Shown one piece after another: positions 45,873 through 54,800 of a DNA stretch of 64,000 bases; position 1 is the first letter of the stretch, and each line of letters begins with the position of its first letter. This DNA is from Planctomycetaceae bacterium (GTDB lineage: Bacteria > Planctomycetota > Phycisphaerae > Phycisphaerales > UBA1924), in the NCBI GenBank assembly GCA_027487735.1, contig JAIYDA010000117.1:22014-86013 (forward strand). Reading direction: 5' to 3'. The position numbers and the translations under genes are program-made. The notes under the pieces were generated by a model, which worked only from the letters and a program-made list of their open reading frames with translations, did not search any database and was not told the origin of the DNA.

Positions 45873-46601
45873 TCAATTGCTGTCAACGCGCATCACGCGG
45901 ACATCCCCCGCCTTGCCTTCAACGAGCACCTCGTTCGCCTCATGAAGGAACAACCCATGATCGACGACGCCCGGGACGTGGTCGAGCTCTGCCGCGAGCT
46001 CTTCGACGTCGCGCCCAGCGATTCGCATGTCGAGCACGACGCCGCCACCATCGGTGATCAGTGCATCGCCCTCGTGGTTGGTGCGCACAACACCCGACAG
46101 GCCCAGGTTGCGCAGCCTCGCGCGGATGCTCGCCACGCCAAAGGGAATGATGACGACCGTGAGCAGGGCTCGCGACCCGAGCTGATCGACGACCTTGTCT
46201 TCATTGGACAGATACACCGCGTGTTTGGCAACCTGCGCGACCAGGCGCTGACGGGTGATCGCCCCGTGCTGGCCCTTCATCATCCGCAGCTCGCCGTCGA
46301 CTTCGTCCGCCCCGTCAAACAGATAATCCACGGTCTCGACGCCATCGAACGCGACGACGGGGAGCGCGAGCTGCCTGGCGAGCTGCTCGCTCGCCAGGCT
46401 GGTGCAGACGCAGCGGATGTCCAGCTTCTCGTGCTGCACTCGGTGCGCCAGCGCACGCATGGCGCGCGTGCTGCGCTGCCCCGTGCCCAGCCCCACCACC
46501 ATGCCGCTGGCAATCGGCGCAATCGCGGCCTGCGCGAGGCGGTCTTGCTCGATGGGGAGCGCCTGGGGTGCCTCAAGAGCGCGCGACCCCGCGTAGGGCA
46601 T
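45873..46601 (-). CDS. rpiA: Ribose-5-phosphate isomerase A homologue with altered active site
   Basis: RpiA interconverts ribose-5-P and ribulose-5-P in the pentose phosphate pathway. The 242-residue protein has the phosphate loop GLGTGQRSTRAM, FDGADEVDGEL with the Asp pair (96 and 99), K109 in MKGQHGA, and the C-terminal VPGVVDHGLFL. In E. coli RpiA the loop reads KGGGAALTREK, with Glu 103 as the general base. Here the matching sequence is KGQHGAITRQR, so the base is Gln 118 (CAG codon at 46248-46250) and the glycine loop is also changed. It is either inactive, slow or specific for another phosphosugar. The ATG at 46601 is used; an upstream TTG overlapping the aldehyde dehydrogenase stop is an alternative. 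It lies 34 bp after that gene. Confidence 0.85.
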   Translation of the reverse strand: MPYAGSRALEAPQALPIEQDRLAQAAIAPIASGMVVGLGTGQRSTRAMRALAHRVQHEKLDIRCVCTSLASEQLARQLALPVVAFDGVETVDYLFDGADEVDGELRMMKGQHGAITRQRLVAQVAKHAVYLSNEDKVVDQLGSRALLTVVIIPFGVASIRARLRNLGLSGVVRTNHEGDALITDGGGVVLDMRIAGRDVEELAAELDHVPGVVDHGLFLHEANEVLVEGKAGDVRVMRVDSN

Positions 46602-46635
46602 GCCGCCCTGCCCAAACAACCTGCTGGAAATGGGA

Positions 46636-48177
46636 TCAGTCAAAGCGAATCCCCTGTGCGAGCACCACGGTGCTGCCGTAGTGGATGCAGTTGGTCTGAC
46701 GGCGCATGTAAGCTTTCCACGAGTCGCTGCCGCTCTCGCGACCACCCCCGGTGTCCTTCTCGCCGCCGAAGGCACCGCCAATCTCGGCCCCGCTCGTGCC
46801 CGCGTTCACGTTCGCGATGCCGCAGTCGCTGCCCACGCCCGAGAGGAAGAGCTCGGTCTGGCGCACGTCGGTGCTGAAGATCGCGCTGCTCAGGCCCTGA
46901 TCCACAGCGTTGTTCATCGCGATGGCCTGCTCGACGGACTTGTACGTGAACACGTACAGAATCGGAGCAAAGGTCTCTTCGCGCGCGATGTCGAGCACGT
47001 TGCTCGCTGGGGCACGGATGATGCAGGGCTGCACGTAGTGCCCGCCATCCACGCCTGCGGGCTTCACGACCTCTCCGCCCACGAGCACGGTGCCGCCCTG
47101 CTTCTTCGCCTCACCGATCGCGTGCAAGTAGCCGTCCACCGCTCGCTTGTTGATGAGCGGGCCCACGAGGTTGCCTTCGATCAGCGGGTTGCCGATGCGA
47201 AGCTGCTTGTACGCCCGCACGAGGCGGTCGCACACGCCATCGACAATCTCCTCGTGCACGATCAGGCGGCGCGTCGTGGTGCAGCGTTGGCCAGCGGTGC
47301 CCGCCGCACCAAACACAATGCTCGGGATCGCGACCGCGAGGTCCGCCGACTTATCCACAATCACCGCGCCGTTGCCGCCAAGCTCCAGCAGGCTGCGCCC
47401 AAGGCGCTTGCCCACCACCTCGCCCACGCGCCGCCCCATCCGCGTGCTGCCCGTGGCCGAGATGAGCGGCAGGCGCTTGTCGGCGATAAACCGCTCACCA
47501 ATCACATCGTCGGGGCCCATCACGATCGTGAACAGGTCCGGGTGCCCCGCAGCCGCCGCCACGCGAGCCGCGAGCGCGTTGGTCGCGATCGCCGTCAGCG
47601 GCGCAAGCAGGCTGGGCTTCCACACCACGCTGTCGCCGCAGACCGCCGCGAGCATCGCGTTCCACGCCCAAACCGCGTTGGGAAAGTTGAACGCGCTGAT
47701 GACGCCGATGGGCCCCAGCGGGTGCCACTGCTCCTGAATGCGGTAGTTCCGGCGCTCGCTGGGCATCGTGAGGCCATAGAGCTGCCTAGAGAGGCCGAGT
47801 GCAAAGTCGGCAATGTCGATGGTCTCCTGCACCTCGCCCTGACCTTCGCTGATGCTCTTGCCCACCTCGAGGCTCACGATGCGGCCCAGGTCGGCCTTGT
47901 GCTTGCGGACTTCTTCGCCGATTGCTCGCACCAGCAATCCTCGCTCGGGCGCGGGCACGCGGCGCCAGGCATCAAACGCCTTCACGCTGCGTGCCAGCAC
48001 GTCCTCGTAGCGCTCCACGCTGTCGAGCGTGAGCGTCGCGAGCGGGGCCCCATCGATCGGGCTCGTCACGCTGGCCGTCGCCGCCCCGGGCTGCATCCGC
48101 GCCACGACGTCGCGCTCGCGCAGGATGTTCATCCGCTGAAAAATCTCGGTGACTGCTGGGCTGTAGGTGGGTGTCAT
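46636..48177 (-). CDS. Aldehyde dehydrogenase, ALDH7 (aminoadipate semialdehyde) type
   Basis: A NAD(P)-dependent aldehyde dehydrogenase of 513 residues. The cofactor and catalytic motifs are FNFPNAVWAWNAMLA, LLELGGNGAVIV (general base Glu) and GTAGQRCTTTRRL (catalytic Cys). The C-terminal GSDSWKAYMRRQTNCIHYG is the mark of the ALDH7/antiquitin group, whose members oxidise L-2-aminoadipate 6-semialdehyde/piperideine-6-carboxylate in lysine breakdown, or betaine aldehyde. The ATG at 48177 starts MTPTYSPAVTEIF. It is followed closely by rpiA and may be co-transcribed with it. Confidence 0.92.
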   Translation of the reverse strand: MTPTYSPAVTEIFQRMNILRERDVVARMQPGAATASVTSPIDGAPLATLTLDSVERYEDVLARSVKAFDAWRRVPAPERGLLVRAIGEEVRKHKADLGRIVSLEVGKSISEGQGEVQETIDIADFALGLSRQLYGLTMPSERRNYRIQEQWHPLGPIGVISAFNFPNAVWAWNAMLAAVCGDSVVWKPSLLAPLTAIATNALAARVAAAAGHPDLFTIVMGPDDVIGERFIADKRLPLISATGSTRMGRRVGEVVGKRLGRSLLELGGNGAVIVDKSADLAVAIPSIVFGAAGTAGQRCTTTRRLIVHEEIVDGVCDRLVRAYKQLRIGNPLIEGNLVGPLINKRAVDGYLHAIGEAKKQGGTVLVGGEVVKPAGVDGGHYVQPCIIRAPASNVLDIAREETFAPILYVFTYKSVEQAIAMNNAVDQGLSSAIFSTDVRQTELFLSGVGSDCGIANVNAGTSGAEIGGAFGGEKDTGGGRESGSDSWKAYMRRQTNCIHYGSTVVLAQGIRFD

Positions 48178-48279
48178 CGGCGGAGCGTATGGGCAGAAAC
48201 GCGGCAAGGCGAAAAAGTCGAAAGGCTCGCAAGACGCAGGATTCAAGAGGCCCGTCTGTCATCAGTCATCGCACGCGCT

Positions 48280-49017
48280 TTACCGCAGCCGCCTCACCCA
48301 CTGCCCCAGCGCTTTGTCCACAAACAGCGTCGCGCCATTGTCGGCATCGCGCTCGCCCACCACGCACGCCCGCACCAACCTCGCCACCACCTCGGGCGCG
48401 AGCGTGGCTTCGATGGGCAGCGCAGCCTCGGGCACGATGCTCCGCAGCAGGGGCGTCTCGACCGCGCCGGGCGCGACCGCAAACCCCATGATGCCCAGCT
48501 TCGCTCCCTGGCTCGCCACGCTGTGCGCCAGCACGTTCACGCTCGCCTTCGCGCCCGCATACGCCCACAAGCTCGGGAACGGGTCGATCGTCGCGAGCGA
48601 GCTGATGCTCACGACGCACATGCGGGCAGCATCCCCCGCTACCCGCTGCCTCGCAAACACGTCCCATGCCCGCTGCGTGCTCACCGCAGGAGCCGTCGCG
48701 TTCAGCGCAAACACCTGCGCGATGTCCTCCTCGCGCGTCGCCCCAAGCTCGGCAGATGGGCTCCACCCCGCGTTGTTGATGAGCGCGTGCAGCGAGCCAA
48801 GCTGCGCGACGCACGCATCCACGATCCGCGCGGCCTCGCCGGCGTCGCAGAGGTCCGCGCAGATCGCGCACCAGGGCGAAGCGAGCATGCCCCCGGTCTC
48901 GCGCAGGGCCCGCTCGCCACGGCCCACGAGCGCACACGCATAGCCCGCCCCGCTCAGCTCGAGCGCAATCGCCCGCCCAATCCCCGAGCCCGCCCCTGTG
49001 ATCAATGCTGTTGGCAT
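48280..49017 (-). CDS. SDR family oxidoreductase
   Basis: Classical short-chain dehydrogenase of 245 residues: TALITGAGSGIGRAIALEL for NAD(P) binding, NNAG at 81-84, and the catalytic Ser 139/140, Tyr 153 and Lys 157 in SISS and YAGAK. PGAVETPLLR follows. The substrate is unknown. It lies 30 bp downstream of the metallophosphoesterase gene and 102 bp upstream of the aldehyde dehydrogenase gene, all on the minus strand. Confidence 0.9.
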   Translation of the reverse strand: MPTALITGAGSGIGRAIALELSGAGYACALVGRGERALRETGGMLASPWCAICADLCDAGEAARIVDACVAQLGSLHALINNAGWSPSAELGATREEDIAQVFALNATAPAVSTQRAWDVFARQRVAGDAARMCVVSISSLATIDPFPSLWAYAGAKASVNVLAHSVASQGAKLGIMGFAVAPGAVETPLLRSIVPEAALPIEATLAPEVVARLVRACVVGERDADNGATLFVDKALGQWVRRLR

Positions 49018-49047
49018 GGAGCAAGGCTAGCGGGCCAGTGCCAAGCA

Positions 49048-50517
49048 CTACGCGCGCCGCAACGTGATCTTGATGATCTCCGCCGGTGCGTTGATGCGCA
49101 GCGGAAACCAGTTGCCCGTGCCGTTGCCCACAACACACGCCGCGGGCATGCCCCCATCGCTCTGCTTCGTGTACAGCCCGCTGATGTAGCGATACGTCGC
49201 GCTCGCGGGCCCAAGTCCCTCCGCGATGTTCAGCTGCCCGCCGTGCGTGTGCCCCGCGAGCGTGAGCGGAATGTCGCGCCGCAGGGCCTGATCAAACGCA
49301 TCCGGATGGTGCGCCAGCAGCACGGCAAAGGCCCGGGGGTCGCGCTTGCCATCGAGAATCTGCGCGTGCTCCGCGAGCATGGGCCCGCGGCCCCGATCGG
49401 TGCGCACGTCCTCGGTCATCGTGTTGCCCCACTGCATGCCCAGCAGTTGCAAGCGCCCGCTGCCGCGCTCGATGGTTGCGGCCTCATCCAGCAGCAGGCG
49501 GAGGTTCGCTGCTTGCAGCTCGGGCGTGCGCAGCAGGCTCGCGAATCGCGTGCGACTTTCAAACAGATCGTGGTTGCCCTCGACAATGAACGTGCCGTGC
49601 CTGCTTCGGAGGCGCGCGAGCATCGCGCCCGCCGGAATCATGTCCTCCAGGCTGTCGTTGATGAGGTCGCCCGTGTGCACGATGCAGTCGGCTTGCAACG
49701 CGTTCACGCGCTCAACGATCGCGTCCAGCGTTTGCCCATACGTAAAGCGTCCCACGTGCGTGTCGGTGATGTGGGCGATCGTGAAGCCCTCAAAGTCGAT
49801 GGGCAGCTGGGGCAGAGAAACAACGATCTCGCGCGTGCGGAAGGCATCGAGCTGCGAGAGGCCCGCCGTGAGAGCAGTCGCCTGCATCGCCACCGGCGCG
49901 CCAAACAACCCAGCCCCGAGCACCTGCCGACGCGAGAGGCCCTTGGCCTGCGCGGGCGGCGTTGCCTCAGCCACCACGCTCGCCTGCGCGCCCTCCCGCT
50001 TCGCCCGCACCTTGCGAAACGCCCACAGCGCGCCCTCGCCCGTGAGCATGCCCACCGACAGCAGCAACACGCTGGGCAGCACCACGATGTGCCAGATGAA
50101 CGTGCTCGCCAGCAACGCCAGCGGCACCTCAAACCCCCACTCCAGCACCCGCGATGCGATGAGCATGCCAAACCCCAGCACGTTCGCTGCCACCATCGCC
50201 GCGAGCACGATGCGTTGCCACCCCGGCGCCTTCACGCGCCGCAGCCGCCAATCGGCCCACGCCAACCACAGCAGCCCCAGGGCCGGAACCGAACAGACGA
50301 TGAGCAGAAAGAGCACCATGCGATGCAAGGGTTTCGACGGGGACGGGGGCGTGGAGGCAGGAGTACGGCGATCGGAGGACGAGAGTTGGGCGGCCGCGCG
50401 GGTCGGTTCGGCTGCGTCGCGGGCACTCGCGGCAGGTGGGAAGGCGTGGGCGAGAGCCGCCGCCCCGCGGGCGGCGAAAGCGAAAAGCAACAAAGCGATA
50501 AAGCTCAAATAGGACAC
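49048..50517 (-). CDS. Membrane-anchored metallophosphoesterase (YkuE-like)
   Basis: A 489-residue protein. N-terminal membrane helices (about 1-20, 66-90, 103-125 and 130-160) are followed by a second Tat-like segment (SRRQVLGAGLFGAP) and a calcineurin-like phosphoesterase domain. The five metal motifs are clear: ITDTHVGRF, TGDLINDS, VEGNHDLFES, LLAHHPDAF and LAGHTHGGQL. YkuE-like proteins act outside the membrane on phospholipid-linked or nucleotide substrates. The start is a GTG at 50517, which opens a signal-like helix; the ATG at 50319 is an alternative. Confidence 0.9.
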   Translation of the reverse strand: MSYLSFIALLLFAFAARGAAALAHAFPPAASARDAAEPTRAAAQLSSSDRRTPASTPPSPSKPLHRMVLFLLIVCSVPALGLLWLAWADWRLRRVKAPGWQRIVLAAMVAANVLGFGMLIASRVLEWGFEVPLALLASTFIWHIVVLPSVLLLSVGMLTGEGALWAFRKVRAKREGAQASVVAEATPPAQAKGLSRRQVLGAGLFGAPVAMQATALTAGLSQLDAFRTREIVVSLPQLPIDFEGFTIAHITDTHVGRFTYGQTLDAIVERVNALQADCIVHTGDLINDSLEDMIPAGAMLARLRSRHGTFIVEGNHDLFESRTRFASLLRTPELQAANLRLLLDEAATIERGSGRLQLLGMQWGNTMTEDVRTDRGRGPMLAEHAQILDGKRDPRAFAVLLAHHPDAFDQALRRDIPLTLAGHTHGGQLNIAEGLGPASATYRYISGLYTKQSDGGMPAACVVGNGTGNWFPLRINAPAEIIKITLRRA

Positions 50518-50580
50518 ACTCGCGCCCGGACACGAGGGGGCTTCTTTGAGCTTTGCTGCTTTGCTGCTTTGAGCTTTCCC

Positions 50581-51261
50581 CTACGCCGCCACCATCGCCC
50601 TCACCTCTTCACTCCACGGCCCCCCCGCTCCCTTCGCATTCACCCACCGCATCACATACACCGCCTGCTTGCCCTTGTGCGTGAGCTCAAAGTCGGCAAT
50701 CACTTTGCCATCCGTCGCCAGCGCGAGCGGCTGCATCGTCGCTGGATCAATCGGCGCGCTCTCATCACTTGCAACCAGCTTCAGCCGCACCTCGCAGCAC
50801 CACGCGCCCTTGGGCTTGGCCATCCGCGTCGGCGTCGCGCTGTCGGTGAAGGCGACCACATGCCGCAGCCGCTCGATCTGCGCCACATGCGCGATCGGCG
50901 CACTTGATGGCACAGGCGTCTCGCCTGTGCGGCCTTGCCGCACCGTGATCCCAATGAGCGCACGGCTCGCATTGTCCATCTGCGGCTGCCCCTGCAACTG
51001 GCGCGCAACCAGCCGAATCTGCGAAACCAGCCTCGCCCGCGCTGCATCTTTGCTCTGCTTGGCCGCCCGCGCTGCGTTCTGCGCTGCGACATTGCCCTCA
51101 AGGGCCGCCTGATACTCCGTGGTCAGCCCAAAGACCGCAAACGCCTCGGCGTTGTCAATGCCCTGCGCGGACCACCAGCTATACGCCTCGCCCCCAAACT
51201 GCTGCGCATACGCCAAAAGCGCATCGTCCTCACGCGGAATGAAATCGGCCGCTGCGCTCAT
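50581..51261 (-). CDS. Uncharacterised protein, paralogue of the gene at 56063
   Basis: A 226-residue protein of unknown family, also seen in copy B at 56063-56722. Shared blocks are FIPRxD near the start, AAKQSKDAAR at 67-76, ALIGITV, FTDSATPTRMAKPKG at about 138-152, and the end MRWVNAKGAGGPWSEEV. The C-terminal half looks like a fibronectin-III-type domain. An inserted RTGETPVPSSA segment (about residues 111-121) is encoded by a palindrome at 50910-50930. The two copies flank the large NTPase in opposite orientation. No signal peptide is seen. Confidence 0.75.
   Translation of the reverse strand: MSAAADFIPREDDALLAYAQQFGGEAYSWWSAQGIDNAEAFAVFGLTTEYQAALEGNVAAQNAARAAKQSKDAARARLVSQIRLVARQLQGQPQMDNASRALIGITVRQGRTGETPVPSSAPIAHVAQIERLRHVVAFTDSATPTRMAKPKGAWCCEVRLKLVASDESAPIDPATMQPLALATDGKVIADFELTHKGKQAVYVMRWVNAKGAGGPWSEEVRAMVAA
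50910..50930. repeat. In-frame palindromic element (21 bp) in the paralogue A gene
   Basis: GCACAGGCG, a 3-nt centre TCT and CGCCTGTGC form a perfect 9-bp inverted repeat inside the coding sequence. It encodes part of RTGETPVP, which copy B does not have. Confidence 0.8.
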
Positions 51262-51358
51262 GCTGCCACTGTCGGCGTTTCCCCCGCGCCACTCCACGAA
51301 ACTCTTTGAAACCTCCCCGCCTTCCGCGCAAGACCTGCTTCGCCGCCCCCCGCTGCCC

Positions 51359-51543
51359 CCACGCAAGTCGCGTGGACGCCAACGCAAGTCGCGTTGGCAC
51401 CAACGCAAGTCGTGTTGATTCCAACGCATGTCGTGTTGCCCCCAACGTAAGCCGCGTTGACTCCAACACAAGCCGCGTTGACTCCAACACGAGTCGCGTT
51501 GGCTCCAACGCAAGTCGCGTTGACACCAACGCACAACCCGTTG
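51359..51543. repeat. 21-bp hairpin minisatellite (9 units)
   Basis: Nine units of exactly 21 bp starting at 51359, 51380, 51401, 51422, 51443, 51464, 51485, 51506 and 51527. Each begins with a small stem-loop of the type CAACGC-AAGTC-GCGTTG. The first unit reads CCACGC with GCGTGG, changing both sides of the stem together; other units show G-T pairs (GTGTTG, CAACGT). It lies about 100 bp upstream of paralogue A on its minus-strand leader side. Confidence 0.92.
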
Positions 51544-51547
51544 AGCG

Positions 51548-51891
51548 AAATGCTCCGCACCCGCCGGGGGTTTTTGCGCCCCGGCACCCCCCGCACAAAA
51601 CAAACAATGGAAAGCCCATCACGCAGCCTTAACTTCCGATGGCCCCACCGGGGCCAAGGCCCTTAGGGACGGGTTCAGCGCTAAGCATCTCGGATAAGCA
51701 ACGCGTGAAAAGACAGCGTGCGCCGGAGGGGCAAACGAGAGCAGGTTGGGCGAGTGTAGATGCGCGCGAGGGTTGTCATCGCGGATGAAATGCTGACGGG
51801 CTTTGCGGTGCCTCGCGCGGTCCAAGATGTTCATGGTGGAGCCTTCGTCGGGCGCAGAGCATGGGCGGCTTTGGAACCGAAGGACCGGAGG
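51548..51891. other. Non-coding gap before the NTPase stop
   Basis: About 340 bp with no supportable gene on either strand. It holds one perfect hairpin, TGGCCCC-ACC-GGGGCCA at 51640-51656, without a T tract, about 235 bp past the NTPase stop. This may be a processing or termination point. Confidence 0.5.
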
Positions 51892-54800
51892 CTATTCTGT
51901 GGCTCGGCGATCAGGACCGAGAGACTCTTTGCCATCCTCAATGCGTGACGCCTCGTGCCCGAAGAATGGTATTTCCCAGCCAAAGGTGGCCCCAAAAGAC
52001 ATCTCCAAGACCGCCATCGCCTCGGTCAACTCACCGCGCAGGTGATCCTCGACCGTGTTGATCAAGCTTTTGACTCTGAGCATCAGTACGAATGTGACCT
52101 TGCGCACTTCTTGGTCATTGAGCAAGGGCGGGAGCGTTGCGCCTAGCGTCACTAGGTGGGCCGGACTGGGAATCCCTACCTCTAACGATTCAAAAATCAG
52201 CTGGCAACATCGCGCCCACGTCGCGCGGGCGATATCCAGGCCAGTGGAGGAGGCCGTGTTCAAGCGTTGTATCTCCGACCAATACTCGTCGGACTTCGCG
52301 CTGTCGGCTCGGGACCGGATGCGCAAATTGAACAACCCGTGGGCTAGTGCCTCGCGCATTACTGGTGTGGCGTCCGCTGCCAGAGCCATGCTGCGCAACT
52401 GGGCCAAAAAGCCGTCGGCCCGCGTGGAGTTGGATTCGGCGTTCATCAACGCGTTGCAAAGGCCAATGGTGTGATCTTCGCGAAGCGCAGGCGAAGCGTC
52501 ACTGCGTGTGCAAATGGCTTGGAGATCGCTGAGCAAATTGTCGATCCGCGCGTTGTCGTTGCGTGTAGCGAGGATCGCCTTTGGAAGTGCGATGGCAAAA
52601 AGCTCGCGGAGAGTGGTCGTGGCGTCGCTGGAGTCCGCAAGTGTGCGCAATTCGCCGAGGATTCCGTGTATCCGTTTGTCGTTCTGTGCCAACCAACAGA
52701 ACGTCTTCAAAAGAGCCCTTGCCATGAACTCGCGGATAACGGGCGTGGCGTCGTTCGCTCGTGCCACGCCATACAACTCTGAGAGCATGTATCTCGCTCG
52801 CATGCTATCGGGAACTGAGTTGTTGAACGCGTTGAAGAGGCCCCTGGCAAAGTCTTCACGCAATTCCTGATTCGCATTCGGAGCGGCAACAACCACCCGC
52901 CATTCCGAGAGGAAGCCGTCGGCAAGCGGGTAGTCTTTGGAAGAAAACGAGATGGAATTGGTCAGTGCCTGACCAAATTTTTGGCTGACCTCGGGCATAT
53001 TACTGTTTGCCTGGTACAAGTCCCTCAGGTAGCCGAGAAAACACTTTGCCCGCTCGGTATTGCGCGGCGCGTTATTGAACGCGTTGAACAAACTCTCGGC
53101 CAGAATGACTCGCGTGAGTGGTGCTGCATGCTCAAAAGCTGCCAAAGCGCGAAGCCTCGAGAGGAAGGCGTCCGCCTGCTCGCTGTTTGCTGTTGAGTAA
53201 GTGAATGCGTAATACAGAGCAACCACGAGCGCCAAGCTGTAAACGTTCTCAAGCGTATCGCTCGTCAGCGATGTTGTAGCTTCTGCCTCAAACTGCGTGA
53301 GTTCTTCGGCAGTTGGCTTGCCGTGCATCAAAAAGAACGCACCTACCGAACGGACACGCAGCGGTTGGCTGGAGTCGTTGAAGAGCCTTCGCCCCCGGTT
53401 TCGAACAGCGTCGATGTCTCCTTGCTTGTACTCGCGATTGCCCAGTGCGGTATGTGCAGCGGCGAGGGCATCGGGCCATGCATCGGGCGTAGGCACGAGT
53501 AAGTCGCTTGCTTCGGTTTCGAATGGGAAGTTCTGAGCGCAGCGGGCTACGAAGCGATCCATACCGAGTTGCCATGCTGCTTTGATAAGAGCGGCCCGCT
53601 GGCGGGGCAATCTGGCTAGCGTGTGCAAGACCATGGCTTCGCCGACGATGTCTGGTTCTAACTTGGGAGCATCCCGGCCGTTCGCGCCGCTTACGAGCAA
53701 CGCGTAGTGCGAGCCATCGTCATATTGGTTGTCATCGGGCAGTCCCAAATCCGCACTGTGGGCCAGCGTGTCTGTAAGCAGTTTGTTGCCGCCCTCCGCT
53801 GGGTCATCTTGCAACCCTTCGCACATGGTGGCGAGGCAAACGAGCTTGGCCCAGGCTTCGTCGGATGCACTGTGGCTTGACGAGTGAGCGTGAAGACGTT
53901 CAAGGGCGTGCTTCCATTCCTTGTTGCGGATGTATTCGACCAACTGCGTGAAGTCGGCAATGTCTTCGCGCTCGCGGTGGGATTCGGCGGCCATGGCGAT
54001 AAAAAGTGGGCGAAAGTGCTGGTCGATGCGTTTCACAGAATCGAGCCTTTGGACAAACTGCTCCTCCGTGGTTCTCTCTTCGGCGAGCGCGGCTTCTTCG
54101 CGGACAATGGCATGGGCGGCCTCCGCCGAGACGCCCCCGATGTAGCGGCCCGCGCTGGCCATGTCGCCGCGCTCGTAGGTTGTTCTCACGTCCTGGCCGC
54201 TGTCCGTCGCGGCCCCGCGTAGCGTCGCGAGCCATGGGGCTTCCAACTCCGTGGCGGTCGCGTTCCCGTGTGTCGACGCAGGCGCAGCGGCGGCTTCCTC
54301 GCCCTTCTCACGCAAGGCCGCGCGTTCAAGCAGCAAGCAGCGGACGTTGATGCCTTGGGGCAGCGGGTGTTTTGCACCAAGCGCGGCGCGGCTAGTCAGG
54401 GTGGAAATGATCCTACCGATCTTGTCGGCGTGTTCGGCAACGTAGTCAAAGATGATGAGGGTGTTGGCCTTGGGCTGCCACAAGAGCCAGTCGGGCTGGT
54501 GCGGGTCTTTGAAGCTAAAAAATCCGCAGTGCCAGTTTTGCCTATCGCGGCACAGTTGCAAAGCCAGGCGGCTCTTGCCGCTGCCCGGTGGGCCGACCCA
54601 CAAATCCCACCCAAAGCCCGCGGGATTTCCCGGCGCGTGCTGCGTTTTGTCCAGCCACGCGTTCAGTTCAGCCAGTTCGGCCTCGCGCCCTACAACCTTA
54701 AGACGTTCGGTCTTGTAAACAAAGCGGTCGCGCTGCTTGTCGAGGTTCTTGTCAGGGAGGGTAAGGTTGGGGGCGTGGGCGTCCAGCAACGCGAGAAGGC

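Noticed and set aside
46600..50907. Plus-strand reading frame of about 1435 codons opposite rpiA, aldehyde dehydrogenase, SDR and phosphoesterase
   Set aside because: All four minus-strand genes have intact catalytic motifs; the plus frame is His/Arg/Ala-rich shadow sequence.
51359..51543. CRISPR array
   Set aside because: Units are contiguous 21-bp repeats without spacers, and no cas genes are seen.
51230..51622. Heptapeptide-repeat protein encoded by the 21-bp minisatellite
   Set aside because: Several frames are open on both strands because the unit lacks stops. No good start or ribosome binding site is seen and each frame gives a different repeat, so none is favoured.
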